From Rariglobus sp. (lineage in GTDB: Bacteria > Verrucomicrobiota > Verrucomicrobiia > Opitutales > Opitutaceae): DNA of 64,000 nt. Made by a program: the position numbers and the translations under genes. The notes under the pieces were generated by a model that saw nothing but the letters and a program-made list of their open reading frames with translations, did not search any database and was not told where the DNA came from. The DNA lies in contig JAQSWS010000030.1 in the NCBI GenBank assembly GCA_029266495.1, positions 1-64,000 of the forward strand, in the 5' to 3' direction. Below are positions 35,073 through 44,021 of this stretch, piece by piece (the first letter of the stretch is position 1; each line of letters begins with the position of its first letter).

Positions 35073-35669
35073 ATGCAGCTCGACATTCCCGACGGCGATT
35101 TCGCCGGTTACATCTTCGATCTCGACGGCACGCTGGTGCACACGATGCCCTTGCACTATCTGGCGTGGGACGCGGCGATGCGGCACCACGGGCTGGCCGA
35201 GGCGTTGAACGAGGACCTGTTTTATTCGCTCGGCGGCGTGCCGACGGTGCGGGTGGCGGAGTTGCTGGGGGAACATTACGGCCTGACGCTCAACCCCGCT
35301 GAGGTTGAAGTGACCAAAGAAAAACTGTTTCTTGAAAAACTGGAGGCGGTGGAGCACATCGCGCCCGTGGTGGAGTTTGCCCGGAAAGTGGCGGCGACGC
35401 ATCCGATTGCGATCGCGACGGGCGGCATGCCGGAGGTGGCGGAGGCGGCGTTGAGGGCGGCCGGTCTGGGCGAGCTTTTCAAAATCGTGGTGACCCCGCG
35501 TGACGTTGCGCCCGGTCGCGGGAAGCCGGCGCCCGATATGTTTTTGCTAGCGGCGGAAAAAATGGGCGTGCCGCCTGAAAAGTGCCTGGTCTTCGAGGAT
35601 GCGGAGCCGGGGGTGCGCGCGGCGCTGGCGGCGGGGATGCAGGTGGTGAGGGTCCCGAGCAGGCGGTGA
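35073..35669 (+). CDS. HAD-superfamily phosphatase (beta-phosphoglucomutase/YqaB-like)
   Basis: 198 residues from ATG 35073. Motif I FDLDGTLVHTMPLHY (nucleophile Asp and general-acid Asp), motif II Thr in AIATGG, motif III Lys in GKPAPD, motif IV FEDAEPG. The cap domain is the small helical type placed after motif I. It hydrolyses small phospho-sugars or fructose-1-phosphate in relatives; the substrate here is unassigned. No obvious operon partner, but hisC follows 47 bp downstream on the same strand. Confidence 0.85.
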   Translation: MQLDIPDGDFAGYIFDLDGTLVHTMPLHYLAWDAAMRHHGLAEALNEDLFYSLGGVPTVRVAELLGEHYGLTLNPAEVEVTKEKLFLEKLEAVEHIAPVVEFARKVAATHPIAIATGGMPEVAEAALRAAGLGELFKIVVTPRDVAPGRGKPAPDMFLLAAEKMGVPPEKCLVFEDAEPGVRAALAAGMQVVRVPSRR

Positions 35670-35715
35670 GAAAAAGGCTTTTGCGCGCGACCGGGATGAT
35701 GTTGGCTGGCTGTTC

Positions 35716-36810
35716 ATGAAGCTGGAAGCCCTTGTCAATCCCTCCGTCCTCACTCAGCCCGTCTATGAGCCGGGCAAGCCCATCGAGGATGTGGCGCGAG
35801 AGCTGGGGCTTGATGCCTCGACGATCATCAAGCTCGCATCGAATGAGAATCCCTTCGGGCCATCGCCGTTGGCGAAGACAGCGGCGGTGCGCGCACTGGA
35901 TCAGGGCGAGTTGTATCCGGACGGTGGATGCGTGGCTTTGCGGGCAAAGCTGGCCCGGATTTACGGTCTCGACGCGGCGCAGTTCGTGATCGGCAACGGA
36001 TCCAACGAGCTGATTGAACTGCTGGGCCATGTGTTCCTGCGCCCGGGGGACGAGGTAGTCATGGGGAACCCGTCGTTTGCCGTCTACAAGCTGGTGGCGC
36101 TGCTTTTTGGTGCGAAACCGGTGGAGGTGCCGCTGGTCAACCACACGCATGATCTCGCGGCGCTTGCCGCGGCGGTGACGCCGAGGACGAAATTGGTTTT
36201 TGTGCCGAGTCCGAACAACCCGATGGGCACGGCCAACTCGGAAGCGGAATTGCTGGCGTTTGCGCGGAGCCTGCCCGGGCACGTGGTGTTCGCCTTCGAT
36301 GAAGCGTATGCGGAGTTCTTGGACAACCCGCCGGACTTGCGTCCGTTGATCCGCGAAGGACGGAAGGTGGTGTGCTTGCGGACATTTTCAAAAATCTACG
36401 GACTGGCTTCACTGAGAGTGGGCTATGGGTATGCCTCGCCAGAGCTGGCGGCGCTGCTCAATCGCGTGCGACAGCCGTTCAACGTGAATGCGATCGGCCA
36501 GGCGGCGGCGATCGCCGCGTTGGATGACCGGGAGTTTGTCGCTTCATGCGCGAAGGAGAACCGGACGGGACTCATGCAGTTGGAGACTGGCTTCAGGGAG
36601 CTCGGACTCGAGATCGTGCCGAGCGTCGCCAATTTCATCCTGGTGAAAGTGGGCGATGGAGCAGGTGTGTTTGTAGAGCTGCAGAAACGCGGCGTGATCG
36701 TTCGCCCGATGCGCGCCTATGGAATGCCGGAGTGGTTGCGAGTGACGGTGGGCACGCCGGCCCAGAACCAGCGATTGCTGACGACGCTGACGGAGGTGTT
36801 GCGCCGGTGA
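35716..36810 (+). CDS. hisC: Histidinol-phosphate aminotransferase
   Basis: 364 residues, PLP-dependent fold-type I aminotransferase of histidine biosynthesis. Substrate/PLP signatures: KLASNENPFGPSP near the N-terminus, SPNNPMGT (Asn contacting PLP), FDEAYAEF (Asp to pyridine N), and Schiff-base Lys in RTFSKIYGLASLRVGYG. A C-terminal MPEWLRVTVGTP contains the Arg that binds the carboxylate or phosphate. Full family length. No other his genes in the window. Confidence 0.93.
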   Translation: MKLEALVNPSVLTQPVYEPGKPIEDVARELGLDASTIIKLASNENPFGPSPLAKTAAVRALDQGELYPDGGCVALRAKLARIYGLDAAQFVIGNGSNELIELLGHVFLRPGDEVVMGNPSFAVYKLVALLFGAKPVEVPLVNHTHDLAALAAAVTPRTKLVFVPSPNNPMGTANSEAELLAFARSLPGHVVFAFDEAYAEFLDNPPDLRPLIREGRKVVCLRTFSKIYGLASLRVGYGYASPELAALLNRVRQPFNVNAIGQAAAIAALDDREFVASCAKENRTGLMQLETGFRELGLEIVPSVANFILVKVGDGAGVFVELQKRGVIVRPMRAYGMPEWLRVTVGTPAQNQRLLTTLTEVLRR

Positions 36811-36831
36811 GGAGCTTCTTTTCGGAACGCG

Positions 36832-38502
36832 TTAGGATCCGGAAAACGACACGGTGAGAGCGGTGCGCAGATCCTGCAGGAGCGCGGTGCGATCAGGCGA
36901 AAACAGGAAAAGATCGCTGCCAAGTTTGCGATAGGCGGTGCGCAAAACCTCTTGGGAGGGTTTGCGCATCGCGAGGAGCTTCCGGACATTGTCGGCAAGC
37001 GGGGCGGTGTTGTTCAGATCAAGGTCGAGTTGCACCAGATTGGTGAGTGCGGCCTGATTAAGCGGATCGGCTTGGGCGGCTTGTTCGAGCACCTGCCGGG
37101 CCTGTGCTTTGGCGCCGACCGAGAGCAGGCGCTTGGAGACGGCGATCAAGTTGTCGGCGCGGACGTTGGTCTGGCCGAGAAAATTATTGAGAAAGAGCTG
37201 GGCGGCTTCCGCGTCGCCCAAGCCGTAGTGGGCGATGGCCTGAAGGCCGTTGAATACGGAATAATAGCGTTTGTTCCAGTCGGGGTTTTCTTTCTGAAGC
37301 TGGCGAACCATCTCGAGAGCAGACTGGTATTGTTTGGCGACGATGTTGGCTTCGACCGTCATGAGTGCCGCCCCTTCCCAATTCAGGTTGCGAGCCTTTG
37401 CGTGATCATAAATGCGGCGCGCGAGAGTGGGATCCCCGGAGTTGGCGGCGAAATCGGCCAATGCGAGCAACGCATTGGGTTCGGCAGTAAAATCGCGGAA
37501 GATCTCCTCCACGTTGGTTTTTACTGATGAGGTGTCGCCTTCTTTTTGATAGGCGTAGAGTTGATCGATGCGGGCGCGGGCGTTGCGGGGATTGGCCAGT
37601 GCGCGCACGAAGCTCTCGCGCCTGGCTTCGCTGTCACGATTAGCCTCGCGAAGGTAGGTGACGGTCTGCGTGTAGATTTCCTCGTCGTTGGGGAGTTCGG
37701 CTGCGAGCTCCCGCAGGCGATCGATTGCCTGATCTTTGGCTCCGCGGTCCCAGCTGATGCGGGCTAGAAGCAGGCGGCCATCGCGTGAGCCTTCGAGCTG
37801 GTAGCGGCGCAGAATGCTTTCGGCCTCATCGTAATTACCGCGGAAGTAGCACGACGAAGCTGCGGCCAGTGCCACAAGCTGGTTGCGCGGGTTAATGGAG
37901 CTATCGTGGCCGAGAAGTTCTTTGTAGAAGACCAAGACTTGCTTGTCTTCTTGTTGTTGAAGCAGAAATGAAAATAGCGTCTTGAGGTAGTCGTTATCGT
38001 TCTTATGGTAGGCGAACCCATCAAGGAGAGTTTGCCGGGTGAGGTCCGGGCGCTTCCAAAGCCCATAAAACTGGGCGAGAAGAAGGCGGCCTTCCTTGTT
38101 CGCAGGAGATTTGATCAATCCTAGGCGAAGACCGTTAAAAGCTTCGCGGTATTTTTGTTGCTTGAGGTCTTTTTGAGCGCTGGTGATCAAAAAATCGCCG
38201 CGAGCGATTTGATATGCGTCCCAGCGCCAAGGGAGTAGCAGCATATCAGTGAACTTCACCTCCGTAAAATCACGTTTGTATTTTACGAACAGATAGGCGG
38301 CGGAGGCCGTGCCGATCCATCCGAACAGCGCGAGCAGAAGTGTAAATACGGCCATCCATTGCCAGTAAATCTGAACCTGCCAGCCTTGGGATTTGCGCCG
38401 GACAGAAAAAGGCGCGAACCGGCGTATACCTTTCTTGGGAGCAAGTGGCTGCCGTGTAGGAAGTTCTTTAAAATTGTCCGCGTTGGGGCTGGGCGCAGTC
38501 AT
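36832..38502 (-). CDS. TPR-repeat membrane protein, probably exopolysaccharide-linked
   Basis: About 556 residues from ATG 38502; the frame stays open upstream but without protein-like sequence. The N-terminal ~45 residues are basic and cytoplasmic, a single transmembrane helix spans ~47-75, and the rest are helical tetratricopeptide-like repeats (ALEMVRQLQKENPDWNKRY, AQARQVLEQAAQADPLNQAAL). No enzymatic motif. It diverges from the outer-membrane barrel/OPX/autokinase genes over 255 bp, so it may act as an assembly scaffold for that exporter. Function inferred only from context. Confidence 0.65.
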   Translation of the reverse strand: MTAPSPNADNFKELPTRQPLAPKKGIRRFAPFSVRRKSQGWQVQIYWQWMAVFTLLLALFGWIGTASAAYLFVKYKRDFTEVKFTDMLLLPWRWDAYQIARGDFLITSAQKDLKQQKYREAFNGLRLGLIKSPANKEGRLLLAQFYGLWKRPDLTRQTLLDGFAYHKNDNDYLKTLFSFLLQQQEDKQVLVFYKELLGHDSSINPRNQLVALAAASSCYFRGNYDEAESILRRYQLEGSRDGRLLLARISWDRGAKDQAIDRLRELAAELPNDEEIYTQTVTYLREANRDSEARRESFVRALANPRNARARIDQLYAYQKEGDTSSVKTNVEEIFRDFTAEPNALLALADFAANSGDPTLARRIYDHAKARNLNWEGAALMTVEANIVAKQYQSALEMVRQLQKENPDWNKRYYSVFNGLQAIAHYGLGDAEAAQLFLNNFLGQTNVRADNLIAVSKRLLSVGAKAQARQVLEQAAQADPLNQAALTNLVQLDLDLNNTAPLADNVRKLLAMRKPSQEVLRTAYRKLGSDLFLFSPDRTALLQDLRTALTVSFSGS

Positions 38503-38757
38503 GAGGGAAGTAAAGGGGCGTAAAGGAGAGTGACAAATGGGGTGAATGACTGGGCCAAAATAACCTTGCATCCGAAGTTTGGTTGCATCTTCTTGGCCCC
38601 CGCTGCTTAAAACAGCGAATTTCTTTGCAATCTGATCGAGCAATCTTGCACCGGTCGCATTTTTGGCAACACCCTTCTGCGCATAGCACGAAGGATCGTC
38701 CGTTTTGCTTGCTTGATTCTTTAACTTTTTTACACGTTTCTCACGCCCACATTACTC

Positions 38758-39891
38758 ATGAAGAATATCGCACGTAATCTCGTCCTCTTGGGCTGCGCCG
38801 GCAGTTCCGTGGTTGCCGCTCCGTTTCTCGCTATTGGAGACAACGCCGAGCTTTTTGTCACTGCTGACGCCATCGCGTCTTATAACGATAACATCCTTCT
38901 CACTCCTTCCGGTTCTGAAGAAGAAGATGTGATTTTTACTTTCCGGCCTGGTTTCGACCTTCAATTTGGCAAGGATTCTCTGATCAAGGGTAACGTGGTG
39001 GGCACGGGCACGTTCACGAGCTATTCCGATAACTCCGAGCTGAACAATCAATTGTTTGGAATCGGAACCAATGCAGGCTACGACAACGGCAATCTGCAGC
39101 TGGACGCCAACGCTTCTTTTAACGAGTTGGATCAGCCCACGATCGATGCTTTCGGCGGCACTCTGGTGGAGCGCAAAGTTACGCGTGCTGGCATCAATGG
39201 TGAACTGACGCTGTCGGAAAAAATCAGCGTGGGATCGGGATTTTCTTACGGTAATACCAATTACCGCACCGCGGGTTACACTGATGAGTGGACTTACACG
39301 GTTCCTGTGAACGTCTATTACGAGCTCACCCCCAAGGTTGACCTGAGCGCAGGTGTTCGTTACACGCGCACGGATCTCGACACGGGTGGCGCAAACCAAT
39401 ACGACGCTTTTTATTACAACGTGGGCGCCCGTGGTTCTTTTACGCCCAAGCTCTCCGGCAATTTCAGCGTGGGTTACAACACCCGTAGCGCGAACGTAGG
39501 ACCGGACGACGATGGTGGCATCGGTGCCGACGCGGGTTTGGCCTATGCTTACTCTGACAAAACCAGCCTTACCTTGGCTCTCAGCCGCAACTTCAGCAAC
39601 TCCAGTGCAGGCGGTGCTTCTTACGAGAACAGCCAGATCACACTGGGTGCGACGAGCGCGATCACGGTTGACTGGCGTTTGAATGCTTCGATCACCTATC
39701 GGCAGCTGGACTACCAGCTCACCGACCAAACTGATGAGTTCATTGAGGCCTCCGTGGGCGCGAGCTACATCATCAACAACTACTTGACCGCTGGTCTGAC
39801 CTATACCTACCGCGACAAGTCGTCTGATCTTGGTGCGCCGGCTGAGTTCGAGAATAACGTGGTCAGTCTCTCTCTTTCAGCCCGCTACTGA
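38758..39891 (+). CDS. Outer-membrane beta-barrel protein of an exopolysaccharide exporter
   Basis: 377 residues with an N-terminal signal (MKNIARNLVLLGCAGSSVVA, cleavage near AAP). The body alternates amphipathic strands and short turns throughout (SVGSGFSYGNTNYR, LSGNFSVGYNTRS, LTAGLTYTYRDKS) and ends in a terminal strand SLSLSARY. The aromatic C-terminal residue fits recognition by BAM. About 16-18 strands would fit. It lies directly ahead of a short OPX protein and a tyrosine kinase. The pattern matches barrel proteins that complete the outer-membrane pore when the OPX protein has no helical barrel of its own. Confidence 0.75.
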   Translation: MKNIARNLVLLGCAGSSVVAAPFLAIGDNAELFVTADAIASYNDNILLTPSGSEEEDVIFTFRPGFDLQFGKDSLIKGNVVGTGTFTSYSDNSELNNQLFGIGTNAGYDNGNLQLDANASFNELDQPTIDAFGGTLVERKVTRAGINGELTLSEKISVGSGFSYGNTNYRTAGYTDEWTYTVPVNVYYELTPKVDLSAGVRYTRTDLDTGGANQYDAFYYNVGARGSFTPKLSGNFSVGYNTRSANVGPDDDGGIGADAGLAYAYSDKTSLTLALSRNFSNSSAGGASYENSQITLGATSAITVDWRLNASITYRQLDYQLTDQTDEFIEASVGASYIINNYLTAGLTYTYRDKSSDLGAPAEFENNVVSLSLSARY

Positions 39892-39918
39892 GCAAGCCCG
39901 CTTGACCATTTCTTTCGA

Positions 39919-39955
39919 CGGAAGAAGATCCTCTGATCTTCTTCCGTTTTTTTTT
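39919..39955 (+). terminator. Strong rho-independent terminator after the barrel gene
   Basis: Perfect 12-bp stem CGGAAGAAGATC / GATCTTCTTCCG (39919-39930, 39935-39946) with a 4-nt loop, followed by nine T residues. It lies between the barrel gene and the OPX gene, so barrel transcripts may be largely separate from, or in excess of, the downstream genes. Confidence 0.95.
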
Positions 39956-39966
39956 CCCTGTTTGCC

Positions 39967-40572
39967 ATGCAGTCCACGTTTAAAATCTCATCACTGTTTT
40001 TCTGGTCGGTGTTCCTGGGTCTCTCGCTTTTTGCGGAGCCGCAAAGGCCGATGCCCGCGGCCGCCGCGATGGACTATGTTCTGCAGCCATCCGATTTGCT
40101 GAACGTCCAGATATTTCAGGAGGAAAATCTCAAGCGGGACGTGCGCGTCTCCCAAGAGTATTCCATTACCCTGCCGCTCATCGGTAAAGTGGACCTTAAG
40201 GGTAAATCGTTGCGTCAGGCGGAGGACCTCATTCGTGAGCTCTATGACCGGGATTATCTGGTGAACCCGCAGGTCAATGTAGTGGTAATCGAATACGCCA
40301 AGCGCACCGTGAACGTGATCGGCCAGGTCAATCAGCCTGGCGCGGTTTTGTTCCCGCAGGAACAGGGCCTGACTCTGCTGGACGCGATTGCGCGCGCAGG
40401 AGGTTTCAGCCGCCTTGCCAATCGCAGCCAGGTCAGGCTTACGCGGACCAATGCCGACGGCAAATCGGACACCTACATTATTAATGCGGATGATCTCATC
40501 AAGAGCCAGTCGAGCAACAGCTGGCAGTTGCTTGCGAACGACATCATCTTTGTTCCGGAACGCATTCTCTAA
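39967..40572 (+). CDS. Polysaccharide export (OPX/Wza-family) protein, short form
   Basis: 201 residues. Signal peptide (~1-23), then a Poly_export domain (YVLQPSDLLNVQIFQEENLKRDVRVS...PLIGKVDLKG) and one SLBB-type domain (VNVIGQVNQPGAVLFPQEQGLTLLDAIARAGGFS). There is no C-terminal amphipathic helix, so it cannot form the Wza-type helical barrel in the outer membrane. The barrel encoded upstream probably supplies the pore. It sits 21 bp before the autokinase gene. Confidence 0.88.
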   Translation: MQSTFKISSLFFWSVFLGLSLFAEPQRPMPAAAAMDYVLQPSDLLNVQIFQEENLKRDVRVSQEYSITLPLIGKVDLKGKSLRQAEDLIRELYDRDYLVNPQVNVVVIEYAKRTVNVIGQVNQPGAVLFPQEQGLTLLDAIARAGGFSRLANRSQVRLTRTNADGKSDTYIINADDLIKSQSSNSWQLLANDIIFVPERIL

Positions 40573-40593
40573 AAGCCCAAGGCTCATTTTTTC

Positions 40594-42813
40594 ATGGATT
40601 CGAATCTAAAGCACCATCCCCAGACAAACCAGGGACAGGGGGATTACGGTTACGGCGGCAACTACGCGGGCTACTCAGCGGTCGGCTACGGCGGTGAGAG
40701 TTCGATGCAGCGCGGATTCCGCGATTACGCGCTGATCATGCGCGAGCGCATCTGGTATATCATCGTGGTGTTCCTCGTCGTCTTCTCGTCGGCGCTGGTC
40801 TACACCTTCAGCCAGACCAAGATCTATCAGTCGGTCGCCAGCGTGCATATCTTGCGCAGCGGTCCGAAAGTGATGAACGAAGTTGAGCAGGTCGTCGACG
40901 AAACGGTTCGCGGCACGGAGGATCTCAATACCGTGGTTGAGGTGCTCAGCAGTGGCTCCATCATCCAAAAAGTTGCCGAGCGTATCACTGGTGAAGACAT
41001 GCGTCTGTTCATGGCGCCTTACGAGAAGGGCAAAGGCAGCGATCCCGTAACGCCTTTGGAAGTCCTTGGTGAAAACCGGAAGGTTATTCCCAAGCGCCTG
41101 AGCCTTGTGATCAATGTGGTCTATCGCCACCCCGACCGGCAGATCGCCGCGAAGGTGGCCAATCTGTTCGTCGACGAGTTTATTGCCTACAGCTCCCGCG
41201 TCCGGATCGACGACTCCTTGAAGGCGGTCGAAGAACTCAAGATTCGTGCCGAGCAGCAGGAGCGCACCGTCAATGACCTGGCAAACGGACTCCAGACCTA
41301 TCGCGAGAAAAACAACATGATCTCGCTCGACCAGCGCAAGGACATCGTCACGGAGAAGCTCAAGACTCTCAACCTCTACGTCACCCAGACGGAAGCGAAG
41401 CTGAAAGATTCGGAAATTCGTTGGAAGCAGGTTCAGGAACGCCGGGCGTCGGGTGGTGATTTGACGGAGCTCTCTTTTATTTCGAACCAGCCGCTCATCG
41501 ATCAGCTCGTCAAGGAAGTTGCCGGGAAAAAGATCACGATCGCCCAGCTCCGCGATCGTTACCGCGAAAAACACCCGATCATGATGGAGACGATGAACTC
41601 GCTCGCCCAAGCCGAGCAGGAGTTGAAGCGGGCGATTGAAAACGCCTCCGCGACGATCGAGTCCGAATATCAGAACGCACGCCGCAACGACGAGCAGGCC
41701 CGGGCCTCTCTCGTTCAAGCCAGCAAGGAGACGATGGAACTCGATCGTGCGGCCGTCGAATACGATGAGCGCGCCCGCAAGCTGATGATCAATCAGGAGC
41801 TTTTGCAGAACCTCATTTCGCGTATGCGGGACACCACCATGATCGCGACCATGGAAACGCAGAGTGCCCGCGTGGTGGACAAGGCGTCTCCTTCACAGGA
41901 GCACGACTATGTTTCACCGAAGATCCCGCTTAATCTGGGCCTGGGTTTTGTTGGTGGTCTCGGACTCGGTCTGGCGTTCGCATTCTTCGTGGCCTTTATC
42001 GATGATCGGGTGAAGAGCTCCTTCGATATCGAAGCGGTGATAGGCCTGCCTTTGATCGGCATCATCCCGCAGATCAAGAAAATGGAGCAGCCTGATAAGG
42101 CGCAGATCGTCGTCAACAACGCCGACCGCCAGGTGTGCGAGGCGTTTCTCACGCTTCACTCCAGCTTGCGCCTCAAGGACGAGAGCAAGAATGCCCAGTG
42201 TATCCTCGTGACCAGCACGATTCCCGGCGAGGGCAAGTCCTTCACCGCAACCAATCTGGCTCTCACGTTTGCCGCCCATGGCGAGCGCGTGGTCATCGTC
42301 GATTGCGATCTTCGAAAGCCGAATATCCACAAGTCCTTCCGCCTGGAAAATCGCAAGGGCGTCATTGATATCTGCGCGGGCACGGCGACGATTGATGACG
42401 TCGTCATCCGGGGCGTTCACCCGAACCTGGATGTCATCCCCACGGGCGGACGTGCGAAGAGTCCCACGCAGATTCTTAACGGAAAGAATTTCGAGTCGAT
42501 GATCGCGGACCTGCGCAAGCGTTACGATCGCGTGTTCTTTGACACGCCTCCGCTGGCGGCGGTGAGCGATGCGCTCATCATCCTGCCGTTGGTCGATGGG
42601 TCGGTCTTCACCATCTTCTTTAACAAGGTCCGCCGCAAGGCGGCCCAGTTCAGTGCCAAGAAGCTGCTTGAAACCAACGTTCCGGTTTTCGGCGCGGTGC
42701 TCAATGGCTTGAACCTTGCCGTATCCGGATATTACTACGCGCAGTATTACGACAAGTCCTACAAGGACTATTACGTCGTCATGTCGAAGGACGAAGCCAC
42801 GCCGGAGCGCTAA
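40594..42813 (+). CDS. Polysaccharide co-polymerase / bacterial tyrosine autokinase (Wzc-type)
   Basis: 739 residues. A Gly/Tyr-rich N-terminus precedes transmembrane helix 1 (~51-70). A large periplasmic region with coiled coil (~215-400) and helix 2 (~447-470) follow. The cytoplasmic BY-kinase shows Walker A VTSTIPGEGKSFTATN, Walker A' VVIVDCDLRKP and Walker B VFFDTPPL. The C-terminus is a tyrosine cluster YYYAQYYDKSYKDYY, the site of autophosphorylation. It controls chain length and export of exopolysaccharide with the OPX protein upstream. A terminator hairpin follows immediately. Confidence 0.93.
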   Translation: MDSNLKHHPQTNQGQGDYGYGGNYAGYSAVGYGGESSMQRGFRDYALIMRERIWYIIVVFLVVFSSALVYTFSQTKIYQSVASVHILRSGPKVMNEVEQVVDETVRGTEDLNTVVEVLSSGSIIQKVAERITGEDMRLFMAPYEKGKGSDPVTPLEVLGENRKVIPKRLSLVINVVYRHPDRQIAAKVANLFVDEFIAYSSRVRIDDSLKAVEELKIRAEQQERTVNDLANGLQTYREKNNMISLDQRKDIVTEKLKTLNLYVTQTEAKLKDSEIRWKQVQERRASGGDLTELSFISNQPLIDQLVKEVAGKKITIAQLRDRYREKHPIMMETMNSLAQAEQELKRAIENASATIESEYQNARRNDEQARASLVQASKETMELDRAAVEYDERARKLMINQELLQNLISRMRDTTMIATMETQSARVVDKASPSQEHDYVSPKIPLNLGLGFVGGLGLGLAFAFFVAFIDDRVKSSFDIEAVIGLPLIGIIPQIKKMEQPDKAQIVVNNADRQVCEAFLTLHSSLRLKDESKNAQCILVTSTIPGEGKSFTATNLALTFAAHGERVVIVDCDLRKPNIHKSFRLENRKGVIDICAGTATIDDVVIRGVHPNLDVIPTGGRAKSPTQILNGKNFESMIADLRKRYDRVFFDTPPLAAVSDALIILPLVDGSVFTIFFNKVRRKAAQFSAKKLLETNVPVFGAVLNGLNLAVSGYYYAQYYDKSYKDYYVVMSKDEATPER

Positions 42814-42837
42814 GCCGGCACATCACGCTTCTTGCAT

Positions 42838-42866
42838 AAGGGCGGACCTGACCAGGTCCGCCCTTA
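42838..42866. terminator. Bidirectional terminator hairpin
   Basis: Perfect 12-bp stem AAGGGCGGACCT / AGGTCCGCCCTT with GACC loop, between the autokinase stop and the convergent Sua5-like gene, whose stop it overlaps. Confidence 0.8.
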
Positions 42867-43676
42867 TTTGCTTTTGGCCGCGGCACGAGCGAGGCGATCG
42901 TTGATTGCCAGGGCGAGTGCGTCGGTGCCCGTGGCCAGCTCTACATGGAGTTGTGACCAGCCTCCCTTGTCCAAGGTTCGTAATTGATCAAAAAGCCGGC
43001 GGGCTGCTTGCGCGAGTCCGCCCTGTTCATTGCAAAGCCAGAAAATATTTTTTCCTTCGATCGCGGGCCGCTTCAAGAACAGGAACGCGTGATCTGCGTC
43101 TGCGCTCCGCACATGACTGCGCTTGATTGTGCGCAATTCGACACCGATTTTTGCCGGACCACCATCGAGAATATATCCGATGCGTTGTCCGAGCCCGTCA
43201 CGCACATGCGCGGCGGTGGTGGGGCTGACATAGCCGAAGGGATTGGCGCTGGGAGCCGCCAGCGGTCGTCCGCTGCGCCTGATGAGTTCGCGGAAGAGCC
43301 GGTGGGCGGGCATGCGCACGGCGACGCTGGGCAATCCCGAGGTAACAATGGCGGGCACGCCGGGACGCTTGGGCAGCACCAACGTCAGCGGGCCAGGCCA
43401 GAAGACCCTGGCGACTTTCCGAGCGGCCTCATTTAACTCCGCAATTTCCCCGGCTTGGGCGAGCGAACCGACGTGCACAATCAACGGATCGTTTGCAGGG
43501 CGGCCTTTGGCGCGAAAAATCGCCCGGCATGCCTTGGCGTTGAGCGCATCAGCCGCGAGGCCGTAGACGGTTTCGGTTGGAGCTGCGACCAAGCCGCCTT
43601 TCGCGAGCACCCGGGCCAGATGCGCGAGATTTTTCGGGGTGGGGCGGTAAACCCGTGCGGTGGAGGTTGTGCTCAT
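42864..43676 (-). CDS. Threonylcarbamoyl-AMP synthase, Sua5/YrdC family (shortened form)
   Basis: 270 residues. Makes L-threonylcarbamoyl-AMP for the t6A37 modification of ANN-decoding tRNAs. The YrdC core is clear: LAKGGLVAAPTETVYGLAADALN at the N-terminus, KGRPANDPLIVHV, FWPGPLTLVL, and GRPLAAPSANPFGYVSPTTA. After ILDGGPAKIGVE the usual STI/STV reads LRTI. The usual long linker and first part of the Sua5 domain are replaced by ~35 residues. Then a recognisable Sua5 tail follows (GLAQAARRLFDQLR...ALAINDRL). Full-length Sua5 is nearer 330-350 residues, so this copy has an internal shortening. Confidence 0.8.
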   Translation of the reverse strand: MSTTSTARVYRPTPKNLAHLARVLAKGGLVAAPTETVYGLAADALNAKACRAIFRAKGRPANDPLIVHVGSLAQAGEIAELNEAARKVARVFWPGPLTLVLPKRPGVPAIVTSGLPSVAVRMPAHRLFRELIRRSGRPLAAPSANPFGYVSPTTAAHVRDGLGQRIGYILDGGPAKIGVELRTIKRSHVRSADADHAFLFLKRPAIEGKNIFWLCNEQGGLAQAARRLFDQLRTLDKGGWSQLHVELATGTDALALAINDRLARAAAKSK

Positions 43677-43682
43677 GGCATG

Positions 43683-43714
43683 AAAAAGGCCGGAGGGATG
43701 AGCTCCGGCCTTCG
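43683..43714 (-). terminator. Terminator of rpsR
   Basis: Stem AAGGCCGGAG / CTCCGGCCTT with 7-nt loop. On the minus strand it is followed by a T-run, 22 bp after the rpsR stop and just ahead of the Sua5-like gene. Confidence 0.85.
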
Positions 43715-43735
43715 CTGAAAATCCTGACCGGTCGC

Positions 43736-43930
43736 TTAGAGGGCGAGCAGGTTGTTACGGGACTGTTTGATGGTCTTCGTAACGGCGCGCTGCTGCTTGG
43801 CGGACAGGTGGGTGTATTTGCGCGGCAGAATCTTGCCGGTGTCGGTGACGTAATTGCGCAGGGCTTGGGGCGTCGTGAACGGGATCTGTTCAGGCGTGAG
43901 GCTCTGCTGGGTGGTTTCGGTCGTGCTCAT
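43736..43930 (-). CDS. rpsR: 30S ribosomal protein S18
   Basis: About 64 residues from ATG 43930 (the longer frame to 43975 adds unlikely sequence). The C-terminal two thirds, LRNYVTDTGKILPRKYTHLSAKQQRAVTKTIKQSRNNLLAL, is the S18 core: YxTxxGKILPR, TxLxxKxQR, and the basic C-terminal helix that binds S6 and 16S rRNA. Length fits S18 with a short variable N-terminus. It is not beside rpsF here, unlike the common rpsF-rpsR order. Confidence 0.93.
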   Translation of the reverse strand: MSTTETTQQSLTPEQIPFTTPQALRNYVTDTGKILPRKYTHLSAKQQRAVTKTIKQSRNNLLAL

Positions 43931-44021
43931 TTGAAAAAGGGGAGAATGAAAACCTGTGCAGCCAAAGATTGTCAACCTACAATCAAGTCCCCAAGTTGCC
44001 CCGGAGTTGGCGTTTTTAGCC

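Noticed and set aside
33591..35402. 603-codon minus-strand frame opposite the alkaline-phosphatase-fold gene
   Set aside because: His/Arg-rich translation without family character; it spans parts of two plus-strand genes.
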